This document shows positions 26,954-37,495 of a stretch of 64,000 nucleotides of DNA, in pieces. The position numbers and the translations under genes are program-made. Source of the DNA: Actinophytocola sp. (lineage in GTDB: Bacteria; Actinomycetota; Actinomycetes; Mycobacteriales; Pseudonocardiaceae). Below the pieces are notes generated by a model. The model was not told where the DNA came from and made no database searches. It saw only the letters and a list, made by a program, of their open reading frames with translations. Positions within the stretch are counted from its first letter, which is position 1, and every line of letters begins with the position of its first letter. Location of the stretch: positions 472 through 64,471 of the forward strand of contig WHUB01000009.1 in the NCBI GenBank assembly GCA_009377395.1, given 5' to 3'.

Positions 26954-27768
26954 GTCTGCGTACCCGTGGCAGGCAGCACGACGTCTGGACGCTGCTCGGC
27001 GTCGGCGTGGTCGCGATCGCGGCGGCCGTGCTGTCGTTCTCCTCGTTGCAGGCGCTCGCCGTGCGCGCCGGTTACACCCCGGCGCTGGCTGCGCTGCTGC
27101 CGCTGGCCATCGACGCCCAAGCCGTCGTCGCGACACGAGCGTGGCTCACAGCCGGTACCTCGCAGCGGACCTACCGCTACGCCCGAGCGCTCGCGCTGGC
27201 GGCGGTGGCCGGGTCGGTGGCGGGCAACGCCGGACAGCACGCCATGACCGCCGCCGGTGTCACCACGCCCTGGTGGGTGGTGGTCGCCATCGCCTCCGTG
27301 CCACCCGTGGCGCTGGCGGCCACCGCACACCTCGCCGCCCTGCTAGCCGCCGAGAACCCGGCCACCAAACCCGCCACGACCGAGCACGCAGCAACCGAGG
27401 ATGAGCGCTCACCGGATGCACCCAGTGAGCACTCAGAGGGTGGGCGCTCACGCGCTCACACCACCCCGGCGGTGAGCGCTCACAACGGCGCTCACGACAA
27501 CGGCGGCGTGAGCGCTCAACCGGCCACGCCCGCCGATCGCGCCACGCCACGCAAGCGGTCGAGCGGGAAGCGCTCACCGAACTCGCAACGGGCTCGCGTG
27601 CTGTTCGATCAGCACGCTGAGTCGGGCACCCTCGATCAGCTCACCGGCAGGGAGATCGCCGACGCGGGGAACGTGTCGGACCCGACCGGCAGGCGGTGGC
27701 TCGCGGCGTGGCGCGCCGAACACGACGCCAACCGGCCGCAGCTCGCCGTCGTCGGCGAGCAGACCTAA
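26950..27768 (+). CDS. DUF2637 / Spd-like AICE membrane protein
   Basis: RQHDVWTLLGVGVVAIAAAVLSFSSLQALAVRAGYTPALAALLPLAIDAQAVVATRAWL. Confidence 0.8.
   Translation: MSLRTRGRQHDVWTLLGVGVVAIAAAVLSFSSLQALAVRAGYTPALAALLPLAIDAQAVVATRAWLTAGTSQRTYRYARALALAAVAGSVAGNAGQHAMTAAGVTTPWWVVVAIASVPPVALAATAHLAALLAAENPATKPATTEHAATEDERSPDAPSEHSEGGRSRAHTTPAVSAHNGAHDNGGVSAQPATPADRATPRKRSSGKRSPNSQRARVLFDQHAESGTLDQLTGREIADAGNVSDPTGRRWLAAWRAEHDANRPQLAVVGEQT
27405..27577. repeat. cluster of octamer GCGCTCAC (six exact plus one GCGCTCAA), candidate clt/TRS locus
   Basis: starts at 27405, 27444, 27452, 27476, 27488, 27512 (..AA), 27570; further variants at 28078 and 28103. Confidence 0.7.
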
Positions 27769-27871
27769 CCCGAGCACTCCGGGCGGCCGCCGACCGGCTC
27801 CGTCTGGCCTTGGCGGCCATCCGGCACCCACAGCTTCGTAAATCCTCGTTCGCAGGGAGACGCGTACCAGC

Positions 27872-30232
27872 ATGGACACCCCACACCAGAACCACGACAG
27901 CAACCACCACCAGAACCACGACGGCGGCCAGGAGAACGGGCAGGTGTTCTACCTGCCCCACGCCAACCCCGACACCGGCAGCACCGACGCCGAGCCCGAG
28001 ATCGTCGACGCGGAGATTGTCGACGACACCACCGATCAGACAAGTGAGGACGAGCGGGCCGGTGAGCGGTCTGGTGAGCGCTCAGCCGGTCGCGCGTTGG
28101 AGCGCTCGCGGGAGCGGTTGCCGTGGCGCGCCCCGGCCGGTCAGGAGATCGACCACCGCCTGTATGGCCCGTTCGGTTATCGGCGGATCATTCCGTACGA
28201 GGCACGCGTACGGATGGCCGAGACCGGCGGCGAGTTGGCCGAACGGTCGGTCCCGGCCGCGAAGACGGGTGGGAAGGCCGTCGGGCGGCATCTGCTCTAC
28301 ACCGCCAATGGCGTCAAGATCATCGCCAAGCGGTGGCGCGACACCCATGGTGCGTCGCGGTATGAGCGGATGATGCGCGATGCCGAGGTCAAGCGTGATC
28401 AGGAAGCGTTGCGCTACTGGCAGGAAGCCGACGTGGCCGAGAAGCAGCGCCGCCACACCCGCACCATGGACTGGATCCGCTCACCGCTGGATGTGGTGAA
28501 GGCCGCCGCGATCGGGCTCGGTGCCGTGGCCGGGTTCCTGTTGGTCGTCGGCATCATGCTGGCGATCAGCTCCGGCGACATCGCCGACGTGATCACCCCG
28601 ATCGCCGGGCTGATCAATGCGGTCACCTGGACCTACTGGTTCCTGGCCACCTACGGCGCGCTGCTGCTCCTCGGCGGCACTGCGCTCGCGGCGGTGTATG
28701 CGCACGAGGAGGGCCGCAAACACGGCGACACCCCGCAGTGGCTCCAAGCCAACACCACCGGCTCTGTCGAGGTGGAGACGGCCGTGGACGAGAGCGTGAT
28801 CATGAACGCGCTGCGCAATCTCGGGCACCCGGCGTTGAACCAGAAGTTCAAGGAGGGCTGGGGCAGCTCGGTGCAGCCGATGTGGGTCCAGCCACCGCTG
28901 CCGGTCACCCACGGCTGGGAGTTCGCGCTGCGCCTGCCCGGTGGGGTTCCGGCGACCAGCATCAACGCCCGCAAGGGCGTGCTGGCCCACAACTTCGGCC
29001 GCCGCCCCGAGGAGGTGTGGGTCGAGGTCGATGACTCCGACCCGATGGCGATGAAATGCCTGGTGCTCGACCCGGGTGCACTGCGCAAACCCGTCCCGGA
29101 CTACCCGCTGCTCCACGAGGGGCAGGCCGACTTCTGGACCGGGTTCCCGGTCGGCATCGACGCCCGCTGGAACCCGATCACGACGCCGGTGTTCGAACGC
29201 AACTTCGTGTTCTCCGGGATCATGGGCTCGGGCAAGTCGGAACAGATCAACAACCTGCTCGCCGGAGCCTGCCTGGACCCGGTCGTCGACATCGACGTGT
29301 TCTGCTTCGCCGAGAACAACGACTACGAGTGGCTGCGCCCGATCGCCTCGACCATCTCGACCGGCGACACCGCCGCCAACGTCGAGGCCTGTCTGTCCCA
29401 CCTCCAGGGTCTGCAACACAGCCTCACCGAGCGCGGCAGGCTGTTGCGCGACTACGACATCAACTCCGTCACGCGTGAGGCGGCCGAAAAGGACGACCGG
29501 TTGCGGCCCCGGGTCGTGGTGATCGACGAGTGCCAGAGCTTCTTTCGCCAGGACAAGCCCGACGACCGGCGCGAGCTGGTCAACCTGGTGATCCGGTTCT
29601 ACTCGGCGGCCCGCAAGTACGGCATCGTGCTGGCGTTCGCGACCCCGACCCCGTCGGATCAGTCGCTGCCGCGTGATCTGGTCGCGGTCACCAGCAACAA
29701 GTCGTGCTTCGCCATCGGCGACAAGACCCGCAACAACGTCGTGCTCGGCGAGAAGGCCTACGAAAACGGGCTCTCAGCGCTGGAGCTGAAGCCCGCTGTC
29801 AAGCAGGGCGGGCAGATCGTCGCGCTCAACGACGTCGGCACCTCGGTCACGGTCGGATTCATGGAACGGCCCGGGCTGCTGCGCTCCTACCACCTCACCA
29901 GCGACCAGAAGGCCACCATCGTCAACCGCGGCCTCGAACTGCGCGGCGGGCGCGTCCGCCGCGCCGCCATCGAGCCGGTACCCGAGCGCGACCTGCTCGC
30001 GGACGTGGCCGCCGTCATCGCCCCCGGCGAGGAGAAGGTCAAAGCCACCGACGTCTGCGCCCGGCTGCGCGAATACGCCCCGAGCCATCGGCCCTACACC
30101 ACGCTGACCGCCGAAGCGCTGCGCGAGCAGCTCGCCGCGCACGGCTGCATGGTCACCAAGGTCGGCGTCCTCATGGTGTTCACCGAGCGTGTCCACGCCG
30201 CGCTCGCCGCCCGTGAGGGAGGGAACCCCTAA
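27872..30232 (+). CDS. FtsK/SpoIIIE (TraB-like) conjugative DNA translocase
   Basis: Walker A GIMGSGKSEQINNLLAG, Walker B VVVIDECQSFF, N-terminal TM segments. Confidence 0.9.
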   Translation: MDTPHQNHDSNHHQNHDGGQENGQVFYLPHANPDTGSTDAEPEIVDAEIVDDTTDQTSEDERAGERSGERSAGRALERSRERLPWRAPAGQEIDHRLYGPFGYRRIIPYEARVRMAETGGELAERSVPAAKTGGKAVGRHLLYTANGVKIIAKRWRDTHGASRYERMMRDAEVKRDQEALRYWQEADVAEKQRRHTRTMDWIRSPLDVVKAAAIGLGAVAGFLLVVGIMLAISSGDIADVITPIAGLINAVTWTYWFLATYGALLLLGGTALAAVYAHEEGRKHGDTPQWLQANTTGSVEVETAVDESVIMNALRNLGHPALNQKFKEGWGSSVQPMWVQPPLPVTHGWEFALRLPGGVPATSINARKGVLAHNFGRRPEEVWVEVDDSDPMAMKCLVLDPGALRKPVPDYPLLHEGQADFWTGFPVGIDARWNPITTPVFERNFVFSGIMGSGKSEQINNLLAGACLDPVVDIDVFCFAENNDYEWLRPIASTISTGDTAANVEACLSHLQGLQHSLTERGRLLRDYDINSVTREAAEKDDRLRPRVVVIDECQSFFRQDKPDDRRELVNLVIRFYSAARKYGIVLAFATPTPSDQSLPRDLVAVTSNKSCFAIGDKTRNNVVLGEKAYENGLSALELKPAVKQGGQIVALNDVGTSVTVGFMERPGLLRSYHLTSDQKATIVNRGLELRGGRVRRAAIEPVPERDLLADVAAVIAPGEEKVKATDVCARLREYAPSHRPYTTLTAEALREQLAAHGCMVTKVGVLMVFTERVHAALAAREGGNP

Positions 30233-30239
30233 CCCCGGC

Positions 30240-30393
30240 GGGAAACCCGGCCACAGCAGCACTCTCAGGCCGGGTTTCCCTCACCTTCCTCACTCCCTTC
30301 CACCTCAAAACCGCAGCACACCCCGAGGGAAACCGCCCCAGGGACCGCAAGGGAATTCTCCCTTCACCCCGGCGTGCTCCCTCCAGGTTTCCC
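30240..30393. promoter_or_regulatory. intergenic region with 13-bp inverted repeat and repeated GGGAAAC/GTTTCCC motifs upstream of prim-pol
   Basis: gggaaacccggcc (30240-30252) / ggccgggtttccc (30268-30280); GGGAAAC 30327-30333; GTTTCCC 30387-30393. Confidence 0.5.
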
Positions 30394-30445
30394 TGCCCGA
30401 TTCCCGCCTCAACTCGCTACCAACAGTGATCAGAAAGGTTCCTCG

Positions 30446-31390
30446 ATGGATACCCGTGAACACCTCACCGTCGCTGCGCTCGGCGCGGTCGAGCGGGGCT
30501 GGCACGTGTTCCCGCTACTGCCGAACGGCAAGCGTCCCGCGCTGCACGGACACGACACGTGCCCCGGCACCGGGCCCTGCGCCGACGGGCACCGGACGCC
30601 GGAGCAGCGCGCCACGACCGACCCGGCCCGCATCTGCGCCGCGTGGGCACACAAGCCGTACAACATCGGCATCGCCACCGGCCCCTCCGGGCTGTGCGTG
30701 CTCGACCTCGACACGCTGAAACACCAGGAGACGGTGCCCGACCGGTGGGCCGCCGAGAACGCCACCAGCGGCGAGGACGTGCTCGCCATCCTCGCCACCG
30801 ACGCCGGAGAGGAGCTGCCCGGCGACACCCTCACCGTCCGCACCGCGTCCGGTGGGCTGCACCTGTACTTCACCGCCCCGGCCGGGATCGAGCTGCGCAA
30901 CACCTCCGGCGAGCACGGGCGCGGGCTCGGCTGGAAGATCGACACCCGCGCGTGGGGCGGCTACGTCGTCGCCGCAGGCTCGATCACCCCAGCCGGTACC
31001 TACCAGCTCGTCTACGACGGCCACACCGCGCCGCTACCTGGCTGGCTGGCCGACCGGCTCAACCCCACACCGCCACCACCCGCGCCCGTGACGCCGATCC
31101 GCCCACGCGGCGGGCAGCGGTCGCGCTACGTCGAGGCCGCTGTGCGTGCCGAGACCGCCAAGGTCCACCACGCGGCCAAGGGCCAGCGCAACGCCGCGCT
31201 GTACGGCGCCGCCGTCGCGCTCGGCCAACTCGTCGCCGGAGGCGCGCTCACCGCCGACGAGCACGAGGCGGTGCTGCTGCGCGCCGCGGGGCGCCACATC
31301 ACCTGTCGCGCCTACAGCGAGCACGAAGCCCGCCGAACCATCGCCTCCGGCCTGCGGGCCGGGGCCAACCGACCCCGCCGCATCGCCTGA
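30446..31390 (+). CDS. bifunctional DNA primase/polymerase (prim-pol)
   Basis: ALGAVERGWHVFPLLPNGKRPALHG..., YNIGIATGPSGLCVLDLD. Confidence 0.9.
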   Translation: MDTREHLTVAALGAVERGWHVFPLLPNGKRPALHGHDTCPGTGPCADGHRTPEQRATTDPARICAAWAHKPYNIGIATGPSGLCVLDLDTLKHQETVPDRWAAENATSGEDVLAILATDAGEELPGDTLTVRTASGGLHLYFTAPAGIELRNTSGEHGRGLGWKIDTRAWGGYVVAAGSITPAGTYQLVYDGHTAPLPGWLADRLNPTPPPPAPVTPIRPRGGQRSRYVEAAVRAETAKVHHAAKGQRNAALYGAAVALGQLVAGGALTADEHEAVLLRAAGRHITCRAYSEHEARRTIASGLRAGANRPRRIA

Positions 31391-31419
31391 CAGGTCGTCT
31401 CTCGGAGGTAGCGCAACTC

Positions 31420-32469
31420 ATGACATCGCCACGCCCACTCTCCTCAGTACCCGACCAACCGGCGCGGAAGACGCGTTGGACCGACGCCGAACTCATGGCC
31501 GTCCAATTCCCGGAGCCGCGCTGGGCCGTCCCCGGCCTGCTCTGCGAAGGCCTCAACCTGCTCGCCGGAGCACCCAAGCTCGGCAAGTCCTGGCTCTCGC
31601 TCGGGATCGCGGCCGACATCGCCAACGGCGACCCCGCGCTCAACTCGATCGAGGTCGAGCGCGGCCCGGTGCTCTACTGCGCCCTGGAGGACACCGGCCG
31701 TCGCCTGCAACGACGGCGCCGTCAGATGCTCGCCCACGGTGGACGTCCGTCGGCCATGCTCACGCTGGAGACCGCCTCGCCCACCATGAGCCACGGCGGC
31801 GAGGCCCTGTTGGTGGATTGGCTGGAGGAAAACCCGCACGCGCGGCTGGTCATCATCGACACCTTCGCCAAGATGCGCGGCTCCGACCCCGTCAGCTCGT
31901 CGGCCTACGCCGCCGACTACGCCGCCGCCGCGCGGTTCAAAACCATCGCCGACCACTACAGCGTGCCGTTCCTGCTCATCCACCACGTCCGCAAGCAAGG
32001 CGCCGAGGACTTCCAATCGCTGGTGTCCGGCACCAACGGGCTCACCGGCGCCGTCGACGCCACCCTCGTCCTCGAACGCGGGCGCGGCCAAGCAGACGGC
32101 GTTCTGCACATCACCGGCCGCGACGTCGAAGAAACCGACTACGCCATGACCTTCGACGCCCGCTCCGGCGCCTGGACCCTGCTCGACGGCCCCGCCGACG
32201 ACCATCTGCTCAACGACACCCGCTCGGCCATCAACCGGTTCGTGCGCGAGCACCCCGGGACCACCCCCGCCGTGATCGCCGACGCCCTCGACCTCAAGCC
32301 CACGACGGTCCGCCAGACCTGCACCCGCATGGCCAAAGCCGGACAACTCCACCCAGCGCCCGGCGGCACCTACCACCCGCCCAAGCCGAGTGACAGCGCA
32401 GACACCCCCGAGGTGTCACAGCTGTCACTTTGTCACTCAACCGACGCTGACCAGGGAGGACACCAGTGA
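31420..32469 (+). CDS. RepA/RecA-like AAA family ATPase (replicative helicase-type)
   Basis: LLAGAPKLGKSWLSLGIAADIANG, ARLVIIDTFAKMRG, FLLIHHVRKQGAEDF; C-terminal HTH-like segment. Confidence 0.88.
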   Translation: MTSPRPLSSVPDQPARKTRWTDAELMAVQFPEPRWAVPGLLCEGLNLLAGAPKLGKSWLSLGIAADIANGDPALNSIEVERGPVLYCALEDTGRRLQRRRRQMLAHGGRPSAMLTLETASPTMSHGGEALLVDWLEENPHARLVIIDTFAKMRGSDPVSSSAYAADYAAAARFKTIADHYSVPFLLIHHVRKQGAEDFQSLVSGTNGLTGAVDATLVLERGRGQADGVLHITGRDVEETDYAMTFDARSGAWTLLDGPADDHLLNDTRSAINRFVREHPGTTPAVIADALDLKPTTVRQTCTRMAKAGQLHPAPGGTYHPPKPSDSADTPEVSQLSLCHSTDADQGGHQ

Positions 32470-32501
32470 CACCACCTGTGACACCCACCCGCACCTGTCA
32501 C
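32390..32501. repeat. seven TGTCAC/GTGACA hexamers in 112 bp
   Basis: GTGACA at 32390, 32466, 32478; TGTCAC at 32414, 32423, 32431, 32496. Confidence 0.65.
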
Positions 32502-32759
32502 ACCGTGCCCTCACCGGGCGGCGAGGAGACCGCATTGGACGCCGAGAAGGGTCAGATACCTGACCGTGCTCTCTATCGAGTCAGCGAGGCAGAACAGCTG
32601 CTGTCGCTGAGCCGGTCAGCCATCTACGAGGACATACGCGCCGGGAGGTTGCAGTCCGTCCGTCGCGGGCGCTCGCGGCTCATCCCAGCAGCCGCCATCC
32701 AGGAGTACGTCCAGCTGCTGATCAACGAATCGGAGGATGCTCATGAGCAAGCGGCGTAG
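32466..32759 (+). CDS. excisionase-type helix-turn-helix protein
   Basis: ALYRVSEAEQLLSLSRSAIYEDIRAGRLQSVRRGRSRLIPAAAIQEYV. Confidence 0.85.
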   Translation: MTPPVTPTRTCHTVPSPGGEETALDAEKGQIPDRALYRVSEAEQLLSLSRSAIYEDIRAGRLQSVRRGRSRLIPAAAIQEYVQLLINESEDAHEQAA

Positions 32760-33912
32760 CCGAGGCGACGGCGGCATTTACTGGGACGACGACCGTCAGC
32801 GATGGAGAGCCGAGGTCACGGTCGGATATAAGCCGAACGGCAAGCGCAAGACGCGCAAGGCCAGCGGCAAGACCGTGACGGAGACAAAGAAGAAGCTCCG
32901 GGAGTTACTCCGAGCGTTGGAAGAAGGTTCAACCGAGGATCAGCGTTACCGCGTTGCGGATGCTGTGAACGATTGGTTGGAGTACGGGTTGAGCAACCGA
33001 AGCAAGAAGACCGTGGAGAAATACACCTACCTCGCGAACACTCACATCATTCCGGGCGTTGGCGCACGAAAGCTCTCGGCGCTAAGCGCCGAGGACGTGG
33101 ACGAATGGCTCGCCGACCGAGCACGCCATGTCTCAACGCGGACGCTGCGGGATCTGCACGGAATCCTTCGACGGTCGATCAACCGCGCTCAGGCTCGGGA
33201 GCGCGTGCGGCGCAATGTCGTGCTGCTTTGTGACGTGCCTGAGGGCAAGGGCGGGCGTCCGTCCAAGTCGCTCACTTCGGATCAAGCCGAAGCACTTCTC
33301 AACGCTTCGGAGGCAACTTCGATGTACGCCTACATCACGCTGGCTCTGCTGACAGGCGCACGTACTGAGGAACTGCGGGCACTGCGGTGGGAGCACGTCA
33401 ACCTGGTGGGCAAGCGTGACAATGATCCGCCGATTCCGCCTCACATCATGGTGTGGCGCTCGGTTCGTGAAGGTGGCGACACTAAGACGCGCAGGTCACG
33501 CCGGTCGGTAGCGCTCCCGCAGCGGTGCATCGATGCGTTGAAGCGCCACCAGAAGCGTCAGGAGTTCGCCCGTAGGCTCGCCAAGGACGAATGGCAGGAC
33601 AACGGCCTAGTGTTCGCCTCAGCGGTCGGCACGCAGCTAGACGCCGCGAACGTGCGACGCGCATTCCGGCGTGTACTCAAGGGAGCCGGTCTCAATCCGA
33701 AGGAGTGGACACCGCGCGAGCTGCGGCACAGCTTCGTCTCGCTGCTGTCGGACAATGGGGTGCCGCTCGAACAGATCTCGCGGCTCGTCGGTCACAACGG
33801 AACCACGGTCACGGAGTTGGTGTATCGCCATCAGATCCGGCCGGTAGTCCAGGACGGTGCAGCGGTGATGGATCGCATCTTCGGTGGCGCGGACGTCAAC
33901 GGCGCTGCATAG
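32737..33912 (+). CDS. int: tyrosine site-specific integrase
   Basis: GARTEELRALRWEHV, TPRELRHSFVSLLSDNGVPLEQISRLVGH (R..HxxR catalytic boxes). Confidence 0.95.
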   Translation: MLMSKRRSRGDGGIYWDDDRQRWRAEVTVGYKPNGKRKTRKASGKTVTETKKKLRELLRALEEGSTEDQRYRVADAVNDWLEYGLSNRSKKTVEKYTYLANTHIIPGVGARKLSALSAEDVDEWLADRARHVSTRTLRDLHGILRRSINRAQARERVRRNVVLLCDVPEGKGGRPSKSLTSDQAEALLNASEATSMYAYITLALLTGARTEELRALRWEHVNLVGKRDNDPPIPPHIMVWRSVREGGDTKTRRSRRSVALPQRCIDALKRHQKRQEFARRLAKDEWQDNGLVFASAVGTQLDAANVRRAFRRVLKGAGLNPKEWTPRELRHSFVSLLSDNGVPLEQISRLVGHNGTTVTELVYRHQIRPVVQDGAAVMDRIFGGADVNGAA

Positions 33913-33930
33913 TCACCCAGTTAGTCACCC

Positions 33931-33964
33931 AGGGCCCGGTTCGCTGCTGCGCGAACCGGGCCCT
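33931..33964. terminator. strong hairpin between integrase and tRNA-Ile
   Basis: perfect 14-bp stem agggcccggttcgc/gcgaaccgggccct with 6-nt loop. Confidence 0.6.
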
Positions 33965-33972
33965 GTGCTGGG

Positions 33973-34046
33973 TGGGCCTACCAGGACTTGAACCTGGGAC
34001 CTCTTCGTTATCAGCGAAGCGCTCTAACCGTCTGAGCTATAGGCCC
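33973..34046 (-). tRNA. ileT: tRNA-Ile (GAT anticodon)
   Basis: minus strand gggcctatagctcagacggttagagcgcttcgctgataacgaagaggtcccaggttcaagtcctggtaggccca; 7-bp acceptor stem GGGCCTA/TAGGCCC. Confidence 0.95.
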
Positions 34047-34128
34047 CCGCGACCCCGAAAAGACTACCTCACGCGGCCCGCCGCCCCGACACCGGGTGGC
34101 GGGTGCCGGGACACGCGCGGCACCCGCA

Positions 34129-34887
34129 TTACTCGCGCTCGGACAGCGTCAGTTCGAGGCCGCCCGCCAGGTCGGCCGACACGTTGTAGATGAACGCGGA
34201 GACCGTCGCCAGCGCGGACAACAGCACGATATTGATCATGCCGATGATGGCGGCCACACCGAACACGTTGCCCGCGCTGATGAGCCGATCGGACGACGCC
34301 TCGGCGCCCTCGCCGGTCACCAGCGAGGAGTAGGTGCCGTTGAGCTTGTCCCAGACCCCCATGCCGTCGAGCACGATGTAGAGCACACCGACCGCGACCA
34401 GCCACACCAGGAACAGCGCGACGCCGAGCACCAGCGACAGCTTCAGCACCGACCAGGGATCGATCCGCTTGACCTGCAGGCTGGCGCGCCGCGGGCCACG
34501 ACCGGGCCTGCGCAGCGCGGACGGCGCCGTCCTGCCGGCCGGGTCCGTGCCTGCCGTGCCCACGTGTGCCTGGGTCTTCACGGAACTGGAGTTCCCATAA
34601 TGCTGCTGTCCCATGCCGGGGTCGTTGCCGAACATCCCTTGCGCGGCAACACCCGTCACGACGGGCAGATCACCGGTGTGCGGCACCGACGTCTGGCCGG
34701 CGTAGTTCTCATCGTCGTCGGCGTCCTCGGACTGTGCCGGGAGGAACACCGTCCGCTCCTCGGAAAGATCCGCCGTGTCCTTCGCCACCCGCTGCCACGG
34801 CGGCACCTGATGCACCTCGCCGTTAGGTTCCTGGTCGACGTCGCGTTCGATGTCGTCGACCTTCCTGCCGTCTTCGGGTGGTGCCAT
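34129..34887 (-). CDS. DUF3566 domain membrane protein
   Basis: LQVKRIDPWSVLKLSLVLGVALFLVWLVAVGVLYIVLDGMGVWDKLN; downstream of gyrA. Confidence 0.9.
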   Translation of the reverse strand: MAPPEDGRKVDDIERDVDQEPNGEVHQVPPWQRVAKDTADLSEERTVFLPAQSEDADDDENYAGQTSVPHTGDLPVVTGVAAQGMFGNDPGMGQQHYGNSSSVKTQAHVGTAGTDPAGRTAPSALRRPGRGPRRASLQVKRIDPWSVLKLSLVLGVALFLVWLVAVGVLYIVLDGMGVWDKLNGTYSSLVTGEGAEASSDRLISAGNVFGVAAIIGMINIVLLSALATVSAFIYNVSADLAGGLELTLSERE

Positions 34888-34927
34888 ACGTGTCCCTCGC
34901 TCACTCACGGCGCGGCCGGCGCCGTTG

Positions 34928-37438
<2,511 letters not shown>

Positions 37439-37495
37439 TTCTGGTCTTCTCTCTCGATCACGTGGTCAATCGCTGGGCTGGCCGGACGTCGGTGA

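Larger units (their letters stand above)
24030..33972 (+). mobile_element. AICE (integrative and conjugative element) next to tRNA-Ile; left end not determined
   Basis: gene order GntR, small ORFs, WhiB, DUF2637, FtsK/TraB, prim-pol, AAA ATPase, Xis, tyrosine integrase, then the tRNA-Ile 3' end; no matching attL repeat found. Confidence 0.8.
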
